Notes: generated by a model from the sequence alone, not told the origin. Numbered from the stretch's first letter, positions 1-6,532 are shown. The stretch: 14,665 bases of DNA from IIICB1 sp035968095 (GCA_035968095.1 JAWQFW010000130.1:1-14665); one strand, 5' to 3'. Program-made: numbers and translations.

Positions 1-83
1 CCCCAATTCCGACCATACCTCCAATACCCCCAATACCCCCAATACCCCCAATACCCAATCCCTAATCCCTAATCCCTAATCCC
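1..83. repeat. Nonamer plus heptamer tandem repeats after fabI stop
   Basis: Positions 21-56 carry a 9-base period (AATACCCCC type, phases at 23, 32, 41 and 50). Positions 57-83 carry a 7-base period (AATCCCT, phases at 57, 64, 71 and 78). On the fabI coding strand this is a G-rich stretch beginning right after the TAG stop, with GGG tracts separated by ATTA. The heptamer resembles the short tandemly repeated repetitive sequences described in cyanobacteria. No gene is seen here; the array may extend beyond the left edge. Confidence 0.85.
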
Positions 84-860
84 CTACATACCCATTATTT
101 CGTAACCTGCATCAACATAGAGAACTTGTCCAGTAATTCCGCTAGCAAGATCGCTAGACAAAAATGTCGCTGCATTACCCACCTCTGTTTGCGTCACAGT
201 GCGTCGCAGAGGAGCAACTTCTTCAACATGACTAATCATCTTGCGGATACCCCCAACTGCGGAAGAAGCGAGAGTGCGAATTGGTCCTGCGGAGATCGCA
301 TTAACGCGAATATTATCTTCTCCCAATTCCGCAGCGAGATAGCGAACACTCATTTCTAAAGCAGATTTAGCCACACCCATGACATTGTAGTTAGGAATTA
401 CCTTAACTCCACCGAGATAGGTAAGAGTCACAATGCTTCCTCCCTCAGTCATCAAAGGTTTTGCAGCACGTGCTAACCTTGTCAACGAATAGGTACTAAT
501 TTCCAAAGCGGTAGTGAAACCAGCCCTGGAAGTAGAACTAAAATCGCCAGATAAATCCTCTTTATTCGCAAAAGCCAGACAATGAACGAGAATATCCAAT
601 TTGCCCCATTTTTCCTTAATTGTCTCAAAAACTTCATCAACTTGAGCATCATCTTGGACATTACAAGGGACAAATACCGTCGGATTGAGGGGTTCGACGA
701 GTTCGCGGACTTTTTTCTCAAAACGTCCTTTGTCATCAGGTAAGTAATTTACCCCAATTTCGGCTCCCGCTTGATGTAGCTGTTGAGCAATTCCCCAAGC
801 AATAGAATGATTATTAGCGATTCCAGTAACAAAAGCTTTTTTTCCAGTCAAATCGAGCAT
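84..860 (-). CDS. fabI: Enoyl-[acyl-carrier-protein] reductase (NADH), FabI
   Basis: FabI performs the last reductive step of each type II fatty-acid elongation cycle, reducing trans-2-enoyl-ACP with NAD(P)H in the cytoplasm. The 258-residue protein has the expected family length. Seen in the sequence: the FabI-type dinucleotide-binding start GIANNHSIAWG (14-24), the catalytic Tyr-x6-Lys pair Y158 and K165 with the extra family tyrosine Y148, and the SAGPIRTLA segment (190-198) before the substrate-binding loop. These positions match E. coli FabI Y146/Y156/K163 with a shift of two. The ATG start leaves no missing N-terminus; no clear Shine-Dalgarno is visible. The gene is divergent from ntcA across 348 bases, and a G-rich repeat array begins just after its stop codon. 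It is a single-copy housekeeping type of gene, intact and ordinary in composition. Confidence 0.97.
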   Translation of the reverse strand: MLDLTGKKAFVTGIANNHSIAWGIAQQLHQAGAEIGVNYLPDDKGRFEKKVRELVEPLNPTVFVPCNVQDDAQVDEVFETIKEKWGKLDILVHCLAFANKEDLSGDFSSTSRAGFTTALEISTYSLTRLARAAKPLMTEGGSIVTLTYLGGVKVIPNYNVMGVAKSALEMSVRYLAAELGEDNIRVNAISAGPIRTLASSAVGGIRKMISHVEEVAPLRRTVTQTEVGNAATFLSSDLASGITGQVLYVDAGYEIMGM

Positions 861-1208
861 AGTAGTCTATTTTAGTAGATTTTAACAGTTTGTTTAGAGT
901 TAAGTTATTAACAGTGAAATGTTTCCCTGTGGGATCGTACCATGAGGTAGGGTAGTCAGTATACGAGCCAACTGCAATAGCGATTGGCGAGTTAGCCCCA
1001 GCAGCTTAAACAGCTTTGCTGAGGTAAAAATAATTGCCAGAGCGGTCATTCGTACTGTAATTTGAGTAATTGAGAAAATTTCCAGCGTAAAATGTATTCA
1101 ATCACACAAACCTTGTCCCCAAAATTAGATTAAGAGTTGTCTCTAAGTCTGAAATCAAGTTTTGTAAACCATGAAAAAGCAAAAGTTTCTCAGGCGTAGA
1201 AGAAAGTA
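861..1208. other. Divergent fabI-ntcA intergenic region
   Basis: This 348-base gap must hold promoters for both genes. I see an imperfect NtcA-type box (listed separately), a small hairpin with a CAGCA/TGCTG outer stem around 999-1021, and an AT-rich stretch before ntcA. No open frame of convincing quality and no tRNA-like structure is evident. The length is compatible with a long ntcA leader, as reported for ntcA in other cyanobacteria, but no transcription start can be fixed from sequence alone. Confidence 0.6.
937..950 (+). promoter_or_regulatory. Imperfect NtcA-box-like site (GTA-N8-TAG)
   Basis: The bases read GTA, eight spacer bases, then TAG, one mismatch from the NtcA consensus GTA-N8-TAC. 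ntcA is autoregulated in several cyanobacteria, so a site here is plausible. The expected -10 hexamer about 22 bases downstream is weak, and a six-base partial match occurs often by chance. Confidence 0.25.
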
Positions 1209-1886
1209 ATGGAACTTGCAGTGACTCAAGAGAAATCCCTAGCATCGGTATTCCGTCAAATCGGAGGAGAGTCTTATCCACCCGTAGTGGAAAGCTTTGA
1301 GCGCGGGAAAACGATCTTTTTCCCTGGCGATCCGGCAGAAAGGGTGTATTTTTTACTCAAAGGAGCCGTAAAGTTATCGAGAGTATACGAAGCAGGAGAA
1401 GAAATCACGGTGGCGTTGTTGCGGGAAAACAGCGTCTTTGGTGTATTATCGCTGATTACGGGTCAGCGATCGGATCGCTTTTATCATTCGGTAGCCTTTA
1501 CACCAGTGGAGTTACTTTCGGCTCCCATCGAACAGGTAGAATTAGCACTGAGAAACAATCCCGAACTGTCAATGTTAATGCTGCGGGGATTATCTTCGCG
1601 GATTTTGCAGACAGAAATGATGATCGAAACTTTAGCGCACCGAGATATGGGTTCGCGATTGGTGAGTTTTCTGTTAATTTTATGTCGAGATTTTGGTGTT
1701 CCGACCAAAGAGGGGATTAGAATCGATCTGAAGCTTTCTCACCAAGCGATCGCGGAAGCAATTGGTTCTACCCGCGTGACTGTCACCCGCTTGTTGGGAG
1801 ACTTACGCACCGAAAACATGATTTCGATTCACAAGAAGAAAATTACTGTCCACAATCCAGTTGCTCTTAGTCAACAGTTTACTTAA
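1209..1886 (+). CDS. ntcA: Global nitrogen regulator NtcA (CRP/FNR family)
   Basis: NtcA is the 2-oxoglutarate-sensing transcription factor that activates nitrogen-assimilation genes of cyanobacteria by binding GTA-N8-TAC sites as a dimer. The 225 residues match the usual length (222-225). From N to C: a CRP-like effector domain (about 30-120) with the conserved FGVLSL segment (77-82), a dimerisation helix (about 122-145, LRGLSSRILQTEMMIETLAH region), and a helix-turn-helix at 176-197 (LSHQAIAEAIGSTRVTVTRL), essentially the invariant NtcA recognition helix. The C-terminus ends in the family-typical SQQFT. A purine-rich AGAAGAAAG precedes the ATG. A DUF3084 gene follows after 60 bases on the same strand and could be co-transcribed. 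No truncation or unusual residues were noticed. Confidence 0.98.
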   Translation: MELAVTQEKSLASVFRQIGGESYPPVVESFERGKTIFFPGDPAERVYFLLKGAVKLSRVYEAGEEITVALLRENSVFGVLSLITGQRSDRFYHSVAFTPVELLSAPIEQVELALRNNPELSMLMLRGLSSRILQTEMMIETLAHRDMGSRLVSFLLILCRDFGVPTKEGIRIDLKLSHQAIAEAIGSTRVTVTRLLGDLRTENMISIHKKKITVHNPVALSQQFT

Positions 1887-1946
1887 GATTAAAAGCTGGA
1901 GATGCGATAAGCTATCAGCTAGTAGCAGAAGGCGAGTAGATTAAAG

Positions 1947-3590
1947 ATGACGAGTGCTTATGTCCTGATTGCAGCCGTTTTATTATTGGGAGGATTACTC
2001 GCTGCATTGGGCGATCGCTTGGGGACAAAAGTCGGGAAAGCACGGCTACGGTTATTTAATCTCCGCCCCAAGCAAACGGCAATTCTGTTGACAATAGTTA
2101 CTGGAGTCTCGATTTCGGCTTCGACTTTGGGGATTTTGTTCGCGACAAGTGAGTCTTTAAGGAAGGGTGTTTTTCAACTAGACGATATTCTCAAAAAACG
2201 TCGTCGTGTCCAACGAGAGTTGGATGAAGTGGAGGTAGAATTAGCTAGGGTAAAGGAGCAAAAAGATCGGGTAGAAAATGAGTTGGTTACAGCGAGAAAT
2301 CAGCAAGCTGAAGCTCAACAACGTCTTGATGAAATTAATCTTAAATTTCAGGAAGCTCAAACTTTATTACAACAGTTTTCGGCGCAAGCTGATGAGTTAC
2401 GTCAAGAAATTAATGCGCTGTTAGCTTCTAAACAAGAATTATTGGCGCAAAAAAATGAGTTACAACAACAAATTGCTCAGTTGCAAGCGGAAGTGGAAGA
2501 ACGCGATCGCAAATTGGCTCAAGGACTTGAGATAATTACGAAACAACAACAGCGCATCAAAACTCAGGAACAACAAGTTACAACCCAACAGCAGAAACTT
2601 ACAGAACAAGAAAATCGTCTAGCACAAATCCAAAGACAACGCAAGACTCTGATTACAGAAATTAATAAACGCGATAATCAAATTGATACTCTCGATCGCG
2701 CGATCGCGCAACAAAACCAAGCCCTAGAGGAACGAGAAAAGCGTCTCGAAAAGTTAGAAGTTGAACTGGAAAAACAGCAAAGTCAGTTACAGAAAGAAAT
2801 TGAGCGACGCGATGAAGCGATCGCAGTTCTTGATGCGGCGATCGCCAATCGAGATCAAATTTTACAAGCCCGTTCCTCTCGTTTACTTGATTTAGAAACA
2901 CAATTAGCATCGCTACAACAAGAATTAGTTGGTTTAGAAGAATATTATGAAAATTATCAAGCACTTCGCGAAGGAAATTTAGCCCTCGTTCGCGGTCAAG
3001 TTCTCTCCTATGGTACGATCACAAATGTTAATCTTGATACTGCGAGAACAGCCTTAGAAAAGCTTTTGCGTCAAGCAAATAATACGGCAATTCGTGCTAC
3101 TAATTTACCCGGAAATGACCAAAGAGTAATAACAATTGCACCTTTGCAAGTTGAACAAGCAATCTCAAAAATAAAAGACGGTCAAAATTATGTTGTGCAA
3201 ATTGTTTCGGCTGGTAATTATCTCGAAGGAGAAACCGAAGTCAGAGTGTTTGCGGATGTAGTTATTAATGAAAAAATTTTCGATGCTGGTTCCGAAATTG
3301 CGACAGTTCCTATCGATACTAAGACAATGACGAAAGAAGAAGTACAGCAGCGAGTAGATTTACTTTTAGCTACCTCTAGCTTTCGCGCTCGTGGAGCAGG
3401 TATACTAGGGGATATTCAAGTTGCTGATGGTAGTGTTTCCGAACTGATTACTTTTATCGAGCAAGTGAATAAATCTGAAGAACCACTTGATGAGCTTAAA
3501 GCGATCGCCTCCGAACCAACTTACGCTTCTGGTCCATTGAAAATGCGTTTAGTCGCTTTACAAAATGGCGAAATTGTGTTTCAAACTTAA
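1947..3590 (+). CDS. DUF3084 membrane-anchored coiled-coil protein
   Basis: The function is unknown. The 547-residue layout fits the cyanobacterial DUF3084 family: a first membrane helix (about 4-20), a basic loop, a second membrane helix (about 45-66), then a very long coiled coil (about 77-340) rich in Gln, Glu, Lys and Leu. A globular C-terminal domain follows (about 350-547), starting near LVRGQVLSYGTI. With two helices and a positively charged loop between them, both ends probably lie on the same side of the membrane; the side was not determined. The coiled coil suggests self-association or a scaffold role, by analogy only. It follows ntcA by 60 bases on the same strand. Its stop codon is immediately followed by a G-rich heptamer/nonamer array. 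Coiled-coil content makes similarity to SMC-like proteins uninformative. Confidence 0.85.
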   Translation: MTSAYVLIAAVLLLGGLLAALGDRLGTKVGKARLRLFNLRPKQTAILLTIVTGVSISASTLGILFATSESLRKGVFQLDDILKKRRRVQRELDEVEVELARVKEQKDRVENELVTARNQQAEAQQRLDEINLKFQEAQTLLQQFSAQADELRQEINALLASKQELLAQKNELQQQIAQLQAEVEERDRKLAQGLEIITKQQQRIKTQEQQVTTQQQKLTEQENRLAQIQRQRKTLITEINKRDNQIDTLDRAIAQQNQALEEREKRLEKLEVELEKQQSQLQKEIERRDEAIAVLDAAIANRDQILQARSSRLLDLETQLASLQQELVGLEEYYENYQALREGNLALVRGQVLSYGTITNVNLDTARTALEKLLRQANNTAIRATNLPGNDQRVITIAPLQVEQAISKIKDGQNYVVQIVSAGNYLEGETEVRVFADVVINEKIFDAGSEIATVPIDTKTMTKEEVQQRVDLLLATSSFRARGAGILGDIQVADGSVSELITFIEQVNKSEEPLDELKAIASEPTYASGPLKMRLVALQNGEIVFQT

Positions 3591-3680
3591 TGGGGATTGG
3601 GGATTAGGGATTGGGGATTAGGGATTGGGGGAATTGGGAGAATTGGAAGAATTGGGAGTGTTGGGGGAATTAGGAGAATG
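3591..3680. repeat. G-rich heptamer then nonamer tandem repeats after DUF3084 stop
   Basis: Directly after the TAA stop there are five heptamers of the form RGGGATT (3592-3626, alternating GGGGATT and AGGGATT). Next come five nonamers of the AATTGGGAG/AATTGGAAG/TGTTGGGGG type (3632-3676). The heptamer part satisfies the simple four-tract G-quadruplex pattern. The order (heptamers, then nonamers, reading away from the stop codon) is the same as downstream of fabI. Open frames across this stretch are repeat artefacts. Confidence 0.9.
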
Positions 3681-3743
3681 ATCGGTATTGAGAGTGTTAT
3701 CAGTGTTAGGAATAAAGAGCGATTTTCACAACCAACATTTACT

Positions 3744-3836
3744 CTTCCAACTCCTCCTTGTCTCCCATTTCCTCCTTGTCCCCCTTGTCCCCCAACTCTC
3801 CCCAGTCCCCAATCACCAGTCCCCAATCACCAATTA
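3744..3836. repeat. C-rich low-complexity tract with 14-base direct repeat
   Basis: This is a pyrimidine-dominated stretch with several TCC/CCTTGTCCC-like units, ending in two exact tandem copies of CAGTCCCCAATCAC (3803-3816 and 3817-3830). It contains CCCCAAT, the complement of the G-rich heptamers at 3592-3626, so the two tracts could pair imperfectly across about 110 bases. It lies just before the RuvX-like start codon and gives a spurious N-terminal extension if an upstream ATG is chosen. Confidence 0.8.
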
Positions 3837-3844
3837 ACCAAAAA

Positions 3845-4240
3845 ATGCTTTTAGGTTTCGATCCAGGAAGAGATAAATGCGGCATAGCAGTGATGGGATT
3901 TGACCGTCAACTGTATTACCATGAAGTAGTAACTGCCGAGAGTGCGATCGCCACAATCCTCGCAAAATTAAGAGAATTTCCGATTGAAATCTTAGTGATG
4001 GGCGATCGCACAACCGCCAAAACCTGGAAAAAACAACTAGAAACTGAAATTGATCTGGCGATCGCCATGATCGACGAACATAATAGTACCTTAGAAGCGC
4101 GCGATCGCTACTGGCAAATGTATCCTCCCGGATTACTCCAACGTCTCATCCCCCAAGGAATGCGACTACCACCACGCCCTGTAGACGATATTGTCGCCAT
4201 CTTACTCATCGAACGTTACCTGCAAAGCCAACTCTCCTAG
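3845..4240 (+). CDS. RuvC-fold YqgF/RuvX-like protein
   Basis: The 131-residue protein looks like the cyanobacterial branch of the YqgF/RuvX family: RNase H-like nucleases proposed to act in 16S rRNA maturation or Holliday junction processing. Seen: the first-strand motif LLGFDPGRDKCG with D6, a strand ILVMGD (49-54), the IDEHNSTLEARDRYW segment (76-90) matching the family DERxST-EA motif, and RPVDDIVAILLIERYL (111-126) with the C-terminal acidic pair D114/D115. The usual Arg after the DE pair is His here. I chose ATG 3845, where conserved sequence begins. An in-frame ATG at 3758 would add 29 residues encoded wholly by the C-rich repeat tract. No Shine-Dalgarno is visible, only an A-run. Exact biochemical role is uncertain. 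Confidence 0.8.
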   Translation: MLLGFDPGRDKCGIAVMGFDRQLYYHEVVTAESAIATILAKLREFPIEILVMGDRTTAKTWKKQLETEIDLAIAMIDEHNSTLEARDRYWQMYPPGLLQRLIPQGMRLPPRPVDDIVAILLIERYLQSQLS

Positions 4241-4295
4241 CGCTCCTCTATCATATTTTTTATTAAAAGTCAAGAGTATTGGCGACAATGACAGT

Positions 4296-4928
4296 ATGGG
4301 ACTGTATTCTGACAGAATCAAATCTTTAAAAGTAGAAATTGAAAAGCTTTCACCTCTCCATCGAGTTGCCTTTGCTGCATCTTGCTGCGAGCGATTACTG
4401 CCAAATTGCTATATTTTTACAAGAGAGGAAGGTCAAGGAAACCCATCTCCTCTTAGAACTGCTCTAGATGAAGTTTGGCATATTTTAGAGGGTAAAGTAA
4501 CTAAAAAAGAAACAATTCAGTTACTACTAACAGATTGTGAAAAAGCGATAGTTCCTAGCGATTACGTTCTAGAATCGCGGTATAGTGCCGAATCACATTT
4601 AGCAATAGTAGCGATTTCAAAGACATTAAAAGCGTGTCTTAGTAAGAATAATGTAGAAGATATCTTTAAAGTCATAGAAGTTGTAGGAGATACAATCTTT
4701 GGATTTCTCGATATTGACAAAGAAATTACCGATCCAGATTGGTTACAAAAATCCTGGGAAGACCAAATTGAAGAGATATCAAATCATCCATTTACACTTC
4801 GAGAGATAGCAAAGGAGAATGAAGATTTGCAAAAATTAAAAGAGGCAGAAACTTTAGAACCCAAACTTCTAGAATGGCTGCGTACTACTTCTTATAATAA
4901 CGGCAAAAGTTTAATAGACCTATCTTAA
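4296..4928 (+). CDS. DUF416 (YjaG-like) family protein
   Basis: The protein has 210 residues and unknown function. The segment LSPLHRVAFAASCCERLLPN (18-37) is close in pattern to the conserved N-terminal region of the DUF416/YjaG family (E. coli YjaG has a similar xCERMYPN motif). The rest is mostly predicted alpha-helix with a charged C-terminus and no signal peptide or membrane segment, so it is probably cytoplasmic. Start choice: the frame stays open back to 4191, but that part overlaps the RuvX-like gene and has no family similarity, so ATG 4296 is preferred; the Shine-Dalgarno is weak. The glycosylase gene starts 19 bases after its stop on the same strand, which suggests an operon. Codon use is more AT-rich than in the flanking genes. 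Confidence 0.75.
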   Translation: MGLYSDRIKSLKVEIEKLSPLHRVAFAASCCERLLPNCYIFTREEGQGNPSPLRTALDEVWHILEGKVTKKETIQLLLTDCEKAIVPSDYVLESRYSAESHLAIVAISKTLKACLSKNNVEDIFKVIEVVGDTIFGFLDIDKEITDPDWLQKSWEDQIEEISNHPFTLREIAKENEDLQKLKEAETLEPKLLEWLRTTSYNNGKSLIDLS

Positions 4929-4947
4929 AAAAACAGACAAACACTTC

Positions 4948-5646
4948 ATGAAAACTGCAAATTATCCTCTACAAAACGAGATTCCCGCACTCCCCGAAAA
5001 GCAAGTCCAGTGGTTTCGCAGCCAGCTTCAAACCTGGTCTATTGCCAACTTTCGCGACTTTCCCTGGCGGCGTACTGCCGACCCCTACGCCATTTTCATC
5101 GCCGAAATGCTGCTACAAAAAACTGACGCGACTACTACTGAAAAAATCTACGAAACCTTTCTCACTCGATATCCTTCCCCAGAAGCGATCGCCACAGCAA
5201 AAATAGAAGAAATAGCCAGACTTCTAACCCCTCTGGGTTTTCATTTCCGAGCCGAACGACTCCACCGCGCTTGCCAAATGATTCTCGAAAAGCACGACGG
5301 AAAAATACCCGCTACCGAAGCCGAACTGTTAGAACTTCCGGGAGTAGGCAAATATACAGCCCGTTCCATCTGCACTAATGCCTTCAAACAACCCCTAGCA
5401 ATCCTCGACACAAATGTTGCCAGAATCATCGAGCGTTTTTTCGGTATCAAAGGAAATCGGGTAAAATCTCGCTGCAAGGTACTTTGGGGAATCGCAGAAA
5501 TCCTCGCCCCCAAAACAAACGTCGATTCCTGGAATCTAACTTTAATCGACTTCGGGGCAGCAACCTGCACTGCATCTCGTCCCTGCTGTCAGAATTGCCC
5601 GTTACAACAACAGTGCAACTATGCCCAAATAAGATTGGTAGAATAA
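4948..5646 (+). CDS. HhH-GPD Fe-S DNA glycosylase, MutY/Mig-like
   Basis: The 232-residue protein belongs to the endonuclease III superfamily of base-excision DNA glycosylases. Seen: WRRTADPYAIFIAEMLLQKT (40-59) with the MutY-type glutamate E53, the helix-hairpin-helix LPGVGKYTA (130-138), the catalytic aspartate D154 in AILDTNVARI, and a complete Fe4S4 motif C207-x6-C214-x2-C217-x5-C223. The position that is Lys in endonuclease III and Ser in E. coli MutY is Tyr (Y136), as in the thermophilic archaeal T/G-mismatch glycosylase Mig. The C-terminal NUDIX-like 8-oxoG recognition domain of true MutY (about 350 residues) is absent. It is therefore probably a monofunctional mismatch glycosylase, target unproven (A or T opposite G). 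It is likely co-transcribed with the DUF416 gene. Confidence 0.88.
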   Translation: MKTANYPLQNEIPALPEKQVQWFRSQLQTWSIANFRDFPWRRTADPYAIFIAEMLLQKTDATTTEKIYETFLTRYPSPEAIATAKIEEIARLLTPLGFHFRAERLHRACQMILEKHDGKIPATEAELLELPGVGKYTARSICTNAFKQPLAILDTNVARIIERFFGIKGNRVKSRCKVLWGIAEILAPKTNVDSWNLTLIDFGAATCTASRPCCQNCPLQQQCNYAQIRLVE

Positions 5647-5718
5647 CGCGATCGCGCTCAACATTTTCAACGAACTTTAATCAATCTGGGAAAAACAATT
5701 TCCGAGACTATCTAAAAA

Positions 5719-5773
5719 TAACTGGAGGCGGAGCCTCTGAGTAGCATTTCCCGGCGGAGCCGAGGAAACGAGT
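5719..5773. repeat. Double-hairpin dispersed repeat, copy 1
   Basis: This is a 55-base element with two adjacent palindromes sharing a GGA loop: GAGGC-GGA-GCCTC (5725-5737) and CGGC-GGA-GCCG (5752-5762). The second is extended by TTTCC pairing with GGAAA across a bulged A. A second copy in the same orientation lies at 6125-6177 with nearly identical sequence. It sits 72 bases after the glycosylase stop. It resembles a multicopy cyanobacterial interspersed element, but genome copy number cannot be judged from here. Confidence 0.85.
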
Positions 5774-5804
5774 AAAACTAATATTTTTGCCCAATCCCGA
5801 CTAT

Positions 5805-6038
5805 TTATTGGTAGCAATTTTTCTCTAGATTATTAATGATTTCTTCTACCTGACTTGGTAGAGGTTCATTGTCTGAAGTAATAGTTCTCAGTCCTCGACA
5901 CATATATTTGAGCGTATGTGACTCACCTGCGTCATACCCAATCCGAAAGACTGGAATGTATCCAAGACACAGTAAAATGATGGAGCAGGTTACAAGCCAA
6001 TTTGACTTAGTAATTGTTTTTTGGTGTTTAGTTGTCAT
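5805..6038 (-). CDS. Small putative membrane protein, unrecognised
   Basis: I do not recognise this 77-residue frame. It has a short basic N-terminus (MTTKHQKTITKSN), one hydrophobic segment (about 14-32, WLVTCSIILLCLGYIPVF), then a soluble tail of about 45 residues containing two cysteines (in YMCRGL and KNCYQ). A single N-terminal anchor with the tail outside would fit the charge pattern (basic residues before the helix). The start is uncertain: ATG at 6038 is preferred, and an in-frame TTG at 6047 is possible; no good Shine-Dalgarno precedes either. It lies between two direct copies of a double-hairpin repeat. It could be a genuine small gene or a chance frame; the plausible anchor topology slightly favours a real one. 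Confidence 0.45.
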   Translation of the reverse strand: MTTKHQKTITKSNWLVTCSIILLCLGYIPVFRIGYDAGESHTLKYMCRGLRTITSDNEPLPSQVEEIINNLEKNCYQ

Positions 6039-6093
6039 TGAAGGCAATGGCTGTTGTTCTCTAGGAATATTTAATAGCTAAGGAGATAAATAT

Positions 6094-6198
6094 ATGGTTG
6101 CTGCTAATTCAGTTTATTTAAATCTAACTGGAGGCGGAGCCTCTGGCTGGCATTTCCCGGCGGAGCCGAGAAACGAGTGTTTAAATATCATAAATTAG
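6094..6198 (+). CDS. 34-residue ORF with strong RBS, containing repeat copy 2
   Basis: An AGGAG (6081-6085) stands eight bases before ATG 6094, the best initiation signal in this part of the window. The frame reads MVAANSVYLNL, then residues 12-28 are encoded by the double-hairpin repeat (TGGGASGWHFPAEPRNE), then CLNIIN and stop. Its end overlaps the convergent DUF3146-like gene by 11 bases. It may be a real small protein, or the 5' end of an older gene interrupted by the repeat. No family is recognised. Confidence 0.35.
   Translation: MVAANSVYLNLTGGGASGWHFPAEPRNECLNIIN
6125..6177. repeat. Double-hairpin dispersed repeat, copy 2
   Basis: This matches the element at 5719-5773 almost base for base, including both GGA-loop palindromes (6131-6143 and 6158-6168). 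It lacks one G in the outer arm (GAGAAAC instead of GAGGAAAC) and differs at a few bases between the hairpins (GGCTGG versus GAGTAG). It is inside a 34-codon ORF and near the 3' end of the DUF3146-like gene. The two copies are direct repeats 406 bases apart. Confidence 0.85.
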
Positions 6199-6532
6199 CT
6201 CTGAGAGTAAACTCATAATCGCCTCCTGGCTCTAATTGGTAGTCGCACCGCTCCAAAAAACGAGACAAAGGTTCGAGAATCAAAGCACGTCCTAACGAAG
6301 GCTGAACGAACAACTGTCCTTGACGGAAACGCCATTGAAATTGCCATTCGTAGGTAGCGGCTCTTACTTCGCCTTCGATTTTCCCCTGATTCCAAGAATG
6401 TTGGGTAATGCGAACGTAAGCAGTTGTTTCGGGAAGATATTTAGAACTCACTATCGCCCTAATTTCGATCTGTTCTGTTGGATCACGATAACAAAAATAA
6501 TCCTTGTTTGTGTAATTCACAGCATCATTCAC
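6188..6532 (-). CDS. DUF3146-like conserved cyanobacterial protein
   Basis: This 114-residue protein has unknown function. Its central and C-terminal part, from TTAYVRITQHSW through YEWQFQWRFRQGQL to LEPLSRFLERCDYQLEPGGDYEF, fits what I remember of DUF3146, a short family restricted to cyanobacteria. The assignment is by memory of the pattern, not by a search. It is predicted to be a small, beta-rich soluble protein with no membrane segment. The start is GTG at 6532, with AGGA about 11 bases upstream on the minus strand. The first 30 residues (before LPETTAYV) may be variable, so a shorter start is possible. The gene is divergent from the Uma2-family gene across 70 bases and its 3' end touches the repeat region. 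Confidence 0.68.
   Translation of the reverse strand: MNDAVNYTNKDYFCYRDPTEQIEIRAIVSSKYLPETTAYVRITQHSWNQGKIEGEVRAATYEWQFQWRFRQGQLFVQPSLGRALILEPLSRFLERCDYQLEPGGDYEFTLRANL

Noticed and set aside
3758..3844. N-terminal extension of the RuvX-like protein from ATG 3758
   Set aside because: It is Ser/Pro-rich and encoded entirely by the C-rich repeat tract; conserved sequence starts at ATG 3845.
4191..4295. N-terminal extension of the DUF416 protein
   Set aside because: It overlaps the end of the RuvX-like gene and shows no family similarity; ATG 4296 gives the normal length.
5484..5744. Frame overlapping the glycosylase 3' end and repeat copy 1
   Set aside because: Most of it lies inside the glycosylase gene in another frame, with no start signal or recognisable protein features.
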